Shown: piece by piece, positions 24,379-30,758 of the stretch
Layout of the letters: every line of letters starts with the position of its first letter
Position numbering within the stretch: the stretch's first letter is position 1
From: Petralouisia muris
GTDB lineage: Bacteria > Bacillota > Clostridia > Lachnospirales > Lachnospiraceae
Reading direction: 5' to 3'
Assembly (NCBI RefSeq): GCF_004793545.1
Contig: NZ_SRYA01000018.1
Location: 1 to 64,000, forward strand
Length of the DNA stretch: 64,000 bases
Made by a program: the position numbers and the translations under genes
Notes under the pieces: model-generated
Databases searched by the model: none
What the model saw: the letters and a program-made list of their open reading frames with translations, nothing else
What the model was told of the DNA's origin: nothing

Positions 24379-24957
24379 TTACAGGACAATGCGGCAGAAT
24401 ACATCGTCTTTATCGTCTTGTTCAATACATAAATATTGTTTGGTAATCTGGTAGGAGGAATGGTTAAAAATATCCATAAGCAGTGCAGGAGGAGTACCAT
24501 TCTTCCAGGCATGATAACCAAAGGTTTTTCGCAGGGAATGGCAGCTTACATGTTCCGGAAGGCAGGCGTAAGCTGCCGCTTTTTTGATGATCCGGTAGGC
24601 CTGGCACCGGCTGATATGGAAGGATTTATTTTTCTGGCTGGCAAAGAGGTAGGCGTCCTGCTGAGGAGTTTGTGCCCGGCGCAGCATTTCCAGGGTAGTT
24701 TTTACCGGTTTATTTAAGGCGATTATTGCATCTTTACCGGTTTTTTGCTCTGTCAGATACAGATGGGAACGATACTTTTTGTTTTTAAAGTCATATACCA
24801 TATCCCAGGTAATATTTAGAATGTCTCCAATGCGCAGAGCAGTGTTAAGGCCAAGGATAATCATGGCGTAGTTGCGCAGATTCGGTTTTTCTGTAAGGTA
24901 ATATTCCTTAAATTTGGTCAATTGGTTGGTTTTGCGAATTGGTTGTGTTTTGCTCAT
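24379..24957 (-). CDS. Small tyrosine recombinase (FimB/FimE-size DNA invertase)
   Basis: 192 aa, only the catalytic domain and a short N-terminus, the size of FimB/FimE. Catalytic residues are visible: Arg42 (NTALRIGD), Lys72 (TEQKTGK), His140 and Arg143 (CHSLRKT), His166 (IFNHSS) and nucleophile Tyr175 (KQYLCI). AAGGAGG precedes the ATG. It lies inside the element whose ends look like its core sites, so it probably catalyses inversion of its own gene and the adjoining promoter. No obvious promoter lies between 24958 and the right repeat. An integrase remnant is less likely because all catalytic residues are intact. Confidence 0.88.
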   Translation of the reverse strand: MSKTQPIRKTNQLTKFKEYYLTEKPNLRNYAMIILGLNTALRIGDILNITWDMVYDFKNKKYRSHLYLTEQKTGKDAIIALNKPVKTTLEMLRRAQTPQQDAYLFASQKNKSFHISRCQAYRIIKKAAAYACLPEHVSCHSLRKTFGYHAWKNGTPPALLMDIFNHSSYQITKQYLCIEQDDKDDVFCRIVL

Positions 24958-25026
24958 AGCAGATTTCCTCCTTAATTTTCAAGTGCACCTGGCAGTTTTA
25001 AAACCACTGAAAAATGTGCCGGGCTA

Positions 25027-25055
25027 ATGCAACCTTTGTTAATAAAAGGTTGCAT
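25027..25055. repeat. Right inverted repeat of the invertible element (IRR)
   Basis: 29 bp: ATGCAACCTTT, GTTAATA, AAAGGTTGCAT, the exact reverse complement of 24262-24290. On the plus strand the hairpin is followed by GCTCACATCAGG with no T-run, so a transcript entering from a flipped promoter should read through into csrA. Confidence 0.93.
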
Positions 25056-25096
25056 GCTCACATCAGGAAAATGAAAGAAAACAGGAGGTTATAAGG

Positions 25097-25393
25097 ATGC
25101 TGAAACTAACTGTAAAACCAGGAGAATACGTACTGATTGGAGAAGATATCAAGATTGTATTTACCGGCGGAAGTTCTAATAATCTGAGGATTTTGGTAGA
25201 TGCGCCCAGGAAGTATAACATTGCCAGAAGCGATGCGCTGGAGCGTTATGGAATGGCAGCGGAGCCTGGGAATGAGGTAAAGCATTACCGGGACAGAGAG
25301 CTTTCCCCGGAAGCAAAGGAAAAGATCAGACAGATTCTTATGGCGGAGCGCAGGCAGGCGAGAAAGATGCAGAACAACTCTCAGAATCCATAA
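25097..25393 (+). CDS. csrA: CsrA-type translational regulator
   Basis: 98 aa. MLKLTVKPGEYVLIGEDIKIVFTG and NNLRILVDAPRKYNIARSDALE align along the CsrA strand core (MLILTRK.GE...IGDDI...VRIGI.APK...HR.EI). The C-terminal ~40 residues form a charged helical extension, longer than the usual 61-75 aa protein. CsrA binds GGA-containing mRNA leaders as a dimer; in Bacillus it represses flagellin (hag). It lies 41 nt right of the invertible element and 134 nt before flagellin, whose leader has several GGA motifs. ACAGGAGG precedes ATG. No fliW, its usual antagonist, is in the window. Confidence 0.85.
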   Translation: MLKLTVKPGEYVLIGEDIKIVFTGGSSNNLRILVDAPRKYNIARSDALERYGMAAEPGNEVKHYRDRELSPEAKEKIRQILMAERRQARKMQNNSQNP

Positions 25394-25455
25394 TTTTTTG
25401 TAATGGAACGCAGGCTGCAGAAAAAATGCTGAATCTTTAATGCTTTCGCTTCACA

Positions 25456-25519
25456 GGAAAAAACAGCATCAGGAAACGGGGCGCAAACGGATTTGCGCAG
25501 TACCATGAAAACAAGGAGG
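25456..25519 (+). promoter_or_regulatory. Flagellin leader with predicted CsrA-binding sites
   Basis: GGA triplets occur at 25456-25458 (in ACAGGA), 25472-25474, 25489-25491, and in the ribosome site AAGGAGGA (25513-25520). The third lies in the loop of a perfect 7-bp hairpin, GCGCAAA-CGGA-TTTGCGC (25481-25498). A looped GGA plus a GGA at the Shine-Dalgarno is the known architecture of CsrA repression in the Bacillus hag leader. The application here is inference. Confidence 0.7.
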
Positions 25520-25527
25520 AAAACAAT

Positions 25528-27141
25528 ATGGTAGTACAACACAATTTACAGGCAATGAACGCCAACAGAATGTTAGGAATCACAACAGGGCAGCAGTCGA
25601 AATCTACGGAGAAATTATCATCCGGCTACAAGATTAATCGTGCAGCAGATGATGCAGCAGGTTTGACAATTTCTGAAAAGATGAGAAAACAGATCCGCGG
25701 CCTGGATCGGGCGTCTACGAATGCAGAAGATGGTATTTCCTGCGTGCAGACAGCAGAAGGCGCGCTGACAGAAGTGCATTCCATGCTGCAGCGTATGAAT
25801 GAACTGGCAGTTCAGGCAGCCAACGGAACCATGTCTGAGGATGACAGACAGGCGGTTCAGGATGAAATTGATCAGCTTGTAACAGAGATAGACCGTGTTT
25901 CCGAAACGACAAAGTTCAATGAAATTTATCTGTTGAAAGGAAAAGAAGGAACAGAGAAAACAGAAACCATTGTAACCTATAAGTTTGAGCTTACCCAGGC
26001 TGCAAAAGATGCTCAGAAAGGTACATTGGGACTGACAACAGCAGGCCAGAATGCTTTGTTTGGCGCAGGCCAGACAACTGCAATAAGCGGAGCCACAGCA
26101 GCGGCAGGAGCTTCCATGGCATTGAATGCCACTGCGCTTGGTACGAATAAACTTTTTGTAAGTCCTACTGGCTCAGGTCAGACAGGTACAGACCATGTAG
26201 AGGTAACGGATGCAAATTTGGCAACATATTTTGACGTTGCAGATGACGGCACAGTTACAGCGAAAACAGGATTAACCTTTGTAACGGCAGGAAATATTAC
26301 ATTGGCAAATGCAGGCGGCGGAACGACTTCTAACGGTACGGATGTAGTAACGGGCACTCCTGCATCGGCGGCTACAACCAGCGACATTGAAAAATATGTA
26401 GAAGTGGCAGAAGACGGAAGCCTGAAATACAAGGATGGTCAGATGCTTTACAGCGTTGCAGCAGATGCAGCAGGTGAATACGGCGATCAGCTGGAAAATA
26501 CCAAGATTGCAGAAGCAGATTTAAGCACATACATTGAATCAAGCGCAAATCCGCTGGTTGACAGCACCGGAGCCAAAATTGACGATGTTTCAGTGTATTT
26601 TGAAAATGGCGTTTATAAAGGCGGAATTTTCAGAAATGATACAAACGGAAACTCTGTTGAAATTGGTGCAGAACAGATCAAAGATTACATTGACGTAAAA
26701 GAAAACAAGGTGGAAATCAAGACAGCTGATGCTTTGGAATTTAATCTTCATGTAGGTTCAGAATCTGATACCAGCAATAAGATTAAAGTGGAAATCAAAT
26801 CTATGTCTGCAGGCAATATCGGCGTTGCAAAATTAAAAGGAACCGGCCTTATGACGGAAGACGATGCTACCAACGCAATTGATACCATTGCGGATGCAAT
26901 CTCCATGGTTTCAAAACAGCGTTCTGCATTAGGGGCTGTTCAGAACAGACTGGAGCATACCATTGCCAATCTGGATAATGTGGTTGAAAACACCACAGCA
27001 GCAGAATCCCGCATCCGTGACGTAGATATGGCAGAGGAGATGGTAGAATACTCCAAGAATAATATACTGGCACAGGCCGGACAGTCTATGCTGGCACAGG
27101 CAAATCAGTCTACGCAGGGAGTTCTTTCGTTATTGGGATAA
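25528..27141 (+). CDS. hag: Flagellin
   Basis: 537 aa, exported through the flagellar apparatus to form the filament. The conserved D0/D1 N-terminus (MVVQHNLQAMNANRM to about residue 140, with LSSGYKINRAADDAAGLTISEKMR) and C-terminus (from about 440, ending SMLAQANQSTQGVLSLLG) flank a variable, Ala/Thr/Gly-rich surface region. LQRMNELAVQAAN in D1 corresponds to the segment that TLR5 recognises in FliC; its Arg and Glu are present, so it may be immunostimulatory. AAGGAGG lies 8 nt before ATG. No sigma-D promoter is visible in the 134-nt gap after csrA, so transcription may depend on the inverted element. Confidence 0.95.
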   Translation: MVVQHNLQAMNANRMLGITTGQQSKSTEKLSSGYKINRAADDAAGLTISEKMRKQIRGLDRASTNAEDGISCVQTAEGALTEVHSMLQRMNELAVQAANGTMSEDDRQAVQDEIDQLVTEIDRVSETTKFNEIYLLKGKEGTEKTETIVTYKFELTQAAKDAQKGTLGLTTAGQNALFGAGQTTAISGATAAAGASMALNATALGTNKLFVSPTGSGQTGTDHVEVTDANLATYFDVADDGTVTAKTGLTFVTAGNITLANAGGGTTSNGTDVVTGTPASAATTSDIEKYVEVAEDGSLKYKDGQMLYSVAADAAGEYGDQLENTKIAEADLSTYIESSANPLVDSTGAKIDDVSVYFENGVYKGGIFRNDTNGNSVEIGAEQIKDYIDVKENKVEIKTADALEFNLHVGSESDTSNKIKVEIKSMSAGNIGVAKLKGTGLMTEDDATNAIDTIADAISMVSKQRSALGAVQNRLEHTIANLDNVVENTTAAESRIRDVDMAEEMVEYSKNNILAQAGQSMLAQANQSTQGVLSLLG

Positions 27142-27187
27142 TAAAATAATAGTTTGATTGATTTCCCTTATAATTTATAATCAGAGA

Positions 27188-27238
27188 GCCGGAAAACTGC
27201 AGAAACTGCGGATTCCGGTTTTCTGGCATGTGTCTTTT
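27188..27238 (+). terminator. Terminator after flagellin
   Basis: GCCGGAAAAC (27188-27197) pairs with GTTTTCTGGC (27218-27227) with one G-U pair, followed by ATGTGTCTTTTAT. It separates flagellin from the sporulation genes. Confidence 0.65.
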
Positions 27239-27246
27239 ATCATTCA

Positions 27247-27275
27247 TTGACAGATAGAATAATTCAGAGTATATT
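27247..27275 (+). promoter_or_regulatory. Consensus-like promoter of the spoIID operon
   Basis: -35 TTGACA (27247-27252), 17-nt spacer, -10 TATATT (27270-27275). It reads as a sigma-A promoter, which is unexpected for spoIID (sigma-E in Bacillus). A sigma-E site may be hidden; none is clear. Confidence 0.65.
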
Positions 27276-27323
27276 ATTTATAGGAAAGCATTCAAAGGAT
27301 TTCTCATGAAAATCCGCATATTT

Positions 27324-27356
27324 CCCCCTTTTCAGGCATAAAGTCAGAGAAGGGGG
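27324..27356 (+). promoter_or_regulatory. Leader hairpin that sequesters the spoIID ribosome site
   Basis: CCCCCTTTTC (27324-27333) pairs over 10 bp (one G-U) with GAGAAGGGGG (27347-27356), which contains the Shine-Dalgarno for the TTG start at 27364. TGTCTTTTT follows directly, so the same fold also looks like an intrinsic terminator. It may be an attenuator or a translational lock. Confidence 0.55.
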
Positions 27357-27363
27357 TGTCTTT

Positions 27364-28314
27364 TTGAAAGAAAAAATTAAAACATGCCTGGCAGTCTGCA
27401 TTCTTGTTCTCACCGTGCCCTATGTGGTAACTCTGGTGTTTCAGGGCGGGGAGACAAGCACAGGAACCGAGATAATCCAGGAAGCATTGAAAGAAGGTTC
27501 CGCTGAAAACGAGGAAAATTCCGGCAATAAAATAGCGGATACGGAGTTGGATACAGAAGACTATCTTACAGGCGTCTTGGCAAAAGAAATTCCGCTGAGT
27601 TATCAGAAAGAAGCAGTCAAAGCCCAGGCAGTGATTGCCAGAACTGCATTGATCCTTGCTCTGGAAACAGAAGATAAGAAGCTTCCCGAATCTATGTCCA
27701 GAGAGGAAATGCTGGAATTGTGGGGGCAGGAGGGCTTTGAGAAGAATTATCAGTTATTGGAAGAAGCAGTGGAGGCCACAGAAGGAGAAATTCTGCTCTA
27801 TGACGGGAAACCCATTCAGGCGGCATTTCACGCTGTCAGTGCCGGGAAAACCAGAAATGCGAAAGAAGCCCTTCAGCGGGAGGATGAGCCGTATCTGGCC
27901 GGTGCGGACAGTGAAATGGACATCCCCTCCCCGGATTTTCTAAAAGTTGTTTTTATGGAAAAAGAGGAATTTCTGAATAAATTAAAAGAAATTTCTCCAG
28001 AATCGGACATTACGGAAGCAAATCTTCTGGAAACTGTGTCTGTTACGGAACGGGATTCTGCAGACTATGCGGTTCAGGTAAAAGTAGGAGAACAAACCGT
28101 GACGGGAGAGGAATTCCGGGACTGCCTGAATCTGAATTCTGCCTGTTTCTATTTCAAGGAAGTGGAAAATAAAATCCGTATTGTTACAAAGGGCCTGGGG
28201 CACGGGCTGGGGCTCAGCCAGTATGGAGCCAATGAATTAGCCGCCGGCGGAAAAAACTATAAAGAAATTCTTCAGTATTACTATAAAGATATTACCATTG
28301 AAAAAAATAAATAA
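27364..28314 (+). CDS. spoIID: SpoIID-like peptidoglycan lytic transglycosylase
   Basis: 316 aa. An N-terminal membrane anchor (LAVCILVLTVPYVVTLVF) precedes the SpoIID domain: LDTEDYLTGVLAKEIPLSYQKEAVKAQAVIARTAL, AAFHAVSAGKT and the C-terminal GLGHGLGLSQYGANELAAGGKNYKEILQYYY. SpoIID cleaves denuded glycan strands during forespore engulfment. A TTG start with AAGGGGG seven bases upstream is used; that ribosome site lies in a hairpin. It is followed 101 nt later by a SpoIIQ-like gene, the classical neighbour. Confidence 0.9.
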   Translation: MKEKIKTCLAVCILVLTVPYVVTLVFQGGETSTGTEIIQEALKEGSAENEENSGNKIADTELDTEDYLTGVLAKEIPLSYQKEAVKAQAVIARTALILALETEDKKLPESMSREEMLELWGQEGFEKNYQLLEEAVEATEGEILLYDGKPIQAAFHAVSAGKTRNAKEALQREDEPYLAGADSEMDIPSPDFLKVVFMEKEEFLNKLKEISPESDITEANLLETVSVTERDSADYAVQVKVGEQTVTGEEFRDCLNLNSACFYFKEVENKIRIVTKGLGHGLGLSQYGANELAAGGKNYKEILQYYYKDITIEKNK

Positions 28315-28415
28315 AATGCAGTGAAAATCTTTGAATTTTATTTCAAACCTGAATAATCCTTGTTTTTCCGGCAAGAATAAGAAGGAAAAAACAAACAGAA
28401 ATGGAAGGTGACAGG

Positions 28416-29210
28416 ATGAGAAATAAAAAATTTGCGGTATTTTTCAATCGGAAGTCTTATATTGTGGCTGCTGTGATTATGGTAGTGGCAGCCTTTGGTA
28501 TGCTTGGCCTGTATTATGCCGGACAGGAACGGGAACAGGAAGAGCAGATGGCAAAAGAGCGTCAGCAGCAGATTCAGCAGGCAAGAGAAGAAGACGCCGC
28601 ACGGGAACAGGCGGCGCAGGAAAAGGCAAAAGCCCAGGCAGCAGCAGAGGCTAAGGCCCGAATTAAGGAACAGGAAAAAGAGGAAGAAGAAACGGAAGAA
28701 GTATCCGGCATTATTGAACCGGTGGTGGAAGATGATTTCATGGATGAGCCGGAAGTAGTGGCAGAAACCAGCGCTCCGGTGGAGCCGGAGCTCCATTTTG
28801 ACGCAGCGGCAGATTTAAGCTGGCCTTTACAGGGAAATGTTATTTTAAACTACAACATGGACCAGACGGTATATTTTGCAACGCTGGATCAGTATAAATA
28901 TAATCCGGCAGTGATTCTTCAGGCGGCTGTCAATACGCCGGTGAATGCAGTGGCTTCCGGAACAGTGGCTTCCGTCGAAACCAGTGAAGAAACCGGGCTT
29001 ACTATGACCGTGGATATGGGAGATGGATACAGTGCGCGGTACGGACAGCTGAAAGAGGTTCCCAAAAACCAGGGTGAATATGTGGAAAGCGGAGAAATTA
29101 TCGGCTATATCAGCGAGCCTACCAAATACTACTCGGTGGAGGGCTCAAACCTTTATTTTCAATTAATGAAGGACGACCAGCCAGTGAATCCAATGGAATA
29201 TCTGGAGTAG
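28416..29210 (+). CDS. spoIIQ: SpoIIQ-like M23/LytM protein without catalytic histidines
   Basis: 264 aa. Membrane anchor at about residues 17-37, then a long Glu/Gln/Ala coiled coil, then a LytM domain (about 140-260). The M23 metal residues are missing: HxG is replaced around LDQYKYNPAV, and HxH by NLYFQLMKD. Such degenerate LytM domains serve as scaffolds; SpoIIQ in the forespore membrane docks with SpoIIIAH across the intermembrane space. ATG 28416 is preferred to the ATG at 28401 because GGAAGGTG precedes it. Order after spoIID supports the name. Confidence 0.75.
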   Translation: MRNKKFAVFFNRKSYIVAAVIMVVAAFGMLGLYYAGQEREQEEQMAKERQQQIQQAREEDAAREQAAQEKAKAQAAAEAKARIKEQEKEEEETEEVSGIIEPVVEDDFMDEPEVVAETSAPVEPELHFDAAADLSWPLQGNVILNYNMDQTVYFATLDQYKYNPAVILQAAVNTPVNAVASGTVASVETSEETGLTMTVDMGDGYSARYGQLKEVPKNQGEYVESGEIIGYISEPTKYYSVEGSNLYFQLMKDDQPVNPMEYLE

Positions 29211-29224
29211 CGGCAGACATGAGA

Positions 29225-29257
29225 GTCCCGGAAGTGCAAAGAACGCAGTTCCGGGAC
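29225..29257 (+). terminator. Stem-loop after the spoIIQ-like gene
   Basis: GTCCCGGAA (29225-29233) and TTCCGGGAC (29249-29257) form a perfect 9-bp stem, followed by AATTATTTC, a weak U-tract. Confidence 0.6.
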
Positions 29258-29292
29258 AATTATTTCGCAGAATATAAAACAGGCACAGACTT

Positions 29293-29320
29293 TTGCATTT
29301 TCCATAATATAGAGTATAAG
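29293..29320 (+). promoter_or_regulatory. Promoter for the GIY-YIG gene
   Basis: -35 TTGCAT (29293-29298), 16-nt spacer, -10 TATAAG (29315-29320). The ~140-nt leader ends in a perfect 8-bp hairpin (GAGACTGC, TT, GCAGTCTC; 29426-29443) just before the ribosome site. This hairpin is unexplained. Confidence 0.5.
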
Positions 29321-29465
29321 TAATGTGAAAATTCGCAGCACTGTTTCTCCTACCAGTTTTGGAATGTTGTCAGCTTGTACCCTATTGGAAAAATACCAGT
29401 TTTACTGTGCTGCTTTTGCATACAGGAGACTGCTTGCAGTCTCTGTACATAACAGGGGGCGACAG

Positions 29466-29732
29466 ATGAAAAAGAAACAGAATATTACCTACATCCTCCG
29501 ATGCAGTGACGGAACACTGTACACAGGATGGACCAATAATTTGGACAAACGTCTGAAGGAGCACAATGCAGGCCGAGGAGCCAGGTATACTAAAGGACGC
29601 AGGCCGGTGAAGCTGGCGTATCAGGAAATTCACGATACCAAGCAGGAGGCTATGCGGCGGGAAGCCCAGATCAAAAAAATGACCCGAAAAGAAAAAGAGA
29701 AGCTAATTGGGGAATATCAAAATAGTTTCTAA
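29466..29732 (+). CDS. GIY-YIG endonuclease-like protein (UPF0213/YhbQ type)
   Basis: 88 aa, a single GIY-YIG domain. ITYILRCSDGTLYTGWTNNLDKRLKEHNAGRGARYTKGRRPVKLAYQE carries the paired tyrosines of the motif (TYIL...LYTGWT) and the catalytic Arg and Asn (KRLKEHN). Stand-alone members are linked to DNA nicking and repair, but cellular roles are poorly defined. ATG 29466 follows AGGGGGCGAC; an in-frame extension to 29325 lacks a ribosome site and conservation. It has its own promoter. Confidence 0.88.
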   Translation: MKKKQNITYILRCSDGTLYTGWTNNLDKRLKEHNAGRGARYTKGRRPVKLAYQEIHDTKQEAMRREAQIKKMTRKEKEKLIGEYQNSF

Positions 29733-29759
29733 ACCGTTCTTTAAGAACAGAGAATCAGA

Positions 29760-29801
29760 AACCGCCTCAACAATAAGCTGCGCATATTTCCAGAGGCGGT
29801 T
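29760..29801. terminator. Shared stem-loop between convergent genes
   Basis: AACCGCCTC (29760-29768) and GAGGCGGTT (29793-29801) form a perfect 9-bp stem with a 24-nt loop between the GIY-YIG gene and the convergent hemolysin III gene. U-tracts are weak on both strands. Confidence 0.5.
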
Positions 29802-29814
29802 CCAGTATCAGATT

Positions 29815-30480
29815 TTACATAACGGGCATATTTGCCACAAAACAGTACATCATAATAAAATGGCATACGCTGCCGCCCATCACAAAGAGATGGAAGATTT
29901 CATGGGAACCGAAATTCTTATGTCTGGAATTGAATATCGGCAGTTTCAGCGCATAAATAACGCCGCCAACTGTATAGATAATGCCTCCGGCCAGAAGCCA
30001 TCCGAAGGCCTGAGGCGAAAGGGAATTGATAATCTGCGTAAAAGCCAGAACGCATACCCAGCCCATGGCAATATATAATAAGGAAGAAAACCATTTCGGG
30101 CAGGTAATCCAGAAGGCTTTCACCAGAATTCCCGCAAGGGCGATGCCCCAAACCAGAGCCAGAAGACTGTAGCCAGTGCGTCCGCCCAAAACGATCACGC
30201 ACACTGGCGTGTAAGTGCCGGCAATAAGCACAAAAATCATCATGTGGTCAAGCTTTCTTAAAATCCGGTTGGTCTGTTCGGATAAATCCAGAGCATGATA
30301 GGTGGCGCTTGCGCCGTAGAGCAGAATCATGCTGATAATAAAAACCGCCAGAGAAATAATGTGAATGTTATCCGGATTGGTAGAAGCGCGGATCAGCAGC
30401 GGCATAGCGGAAAAGAGTGCCATCAGCATTCCAATAAAATGCGTAATAGAGCTTCCGGGATCTTTTAATTTGAATTTCAT
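29815..30480 (-). CDS. Hemolysin III family (PAQR/YqfA) membrane protein
   Basis: 221 aa with seven predicted helices. The PAQR metal-site motifs are present: SATYHALDLSEQTNRILRKLDHMMIF in the N-terminal half and SHEIFHLFVMGGSVCH near the C-terminus, giving Ser, His, Asp and the HxxxH pair. Bacterial members are linked to membrane homeostasis; the 'hemolysin' name is historical. GGAGGAGATATTACC precedes the ATG. It appears monocistronic, with the DEAD helicase diverging upstream. Confidence 0.9.
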   Translation of the reverse strand: MKFKLKDPGSSITHFIGMLMALFSAMPLLIRASTNPDNIHIISLAVFIISMILLYGASATYHALDLSEQTNRILRKLDHMMIFVLIAGTYTPVCVIVLGGRTGYSLLALVWGIALAGILVKAFWITCPKWFSSLLYIAMGWVCVLAFTQIINSLSPQAFGWLLAGGIIYTVGGVIYALKLPIFNSRHKNFGSHEIFHLFVMGGSVCHFIMMYCFVANMPVM

Positions 30481-30569
30481 GGTAATATCTCCTCCTTTGA
30501 GTCATTCTTTTCAGTAAGGGTTCTGATGCTCATCCGTTTTACATAGAGGATGAATCCAGCACTAGTAAT

Positions 30570-30598
30570 AGTATATGTAAGAGTAATAAAAATATTAA
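30570..30598 (-). promoter_or_regulatory. Promoter for the hemolysin III gene
   Basis: Minus strand: -35 TTAATA (30598-30593), 17-nt spacer, -10 TATACT (30575-30570). The surrounding 30540-30660 is very AT-rich and otherwise shows nothing. Confidence 0.5.
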
Positions 30599-30692
30599 CA
30601 CATAGTAATTAAAACTATATTAAATGTAATCAAATACTACACCCTGGATGTATAAATGTCAATAGAAATGCAGGAAGTTTTTTGAAAATCGT

Positions 30693-30721
30693 TTGACAAC
30701 CCTGTATTTCTCTGTTATGAT
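30693..30721 (+). promoter_or_regulatory. Promoter of the DEAD-box helicase gene
   Basis: -35 TTGACA (30693-30698, exact), 17-nt spacer, -10 TATGAT (30716-30721), 37 nt before the ATG. Confidence 0.8.
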
Positions 30722-30758
30722 TAGCAACAGGTTTGCAACAGAAAGTGAAAGGAAATAT

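Larger units (their letters stand above)
24262..25055. mobile_element. Invertible DNA element with its own recombinase and flagellar-type promoter
   Basis: A 794-bp segment bounded by exact 29-bp inverted repeats (30 bp counting one more inner base). It encodes a 192-aa tyrosine recombinase and holds a sigma-D promoter at 24307-24333. Outside lie the radical-SAM operon (left, transcribed leftward) and csrA-flagellin (right, transcribed rightward). In the orientation read here recombinase and promoter both face left. After inversion both would face csrA and flagellin. Repeats, gene and promoter are seen in the sequence; inversion is inferred from their arrangement. Confidence 0.85.

Noticed and set aside
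24379-24957. Prophage or integrative-element integrase
   Set aside because: No phage or conjugation genes nearby, and the gene is bounded by inverted rather than direct repeats; an invertase fits better.
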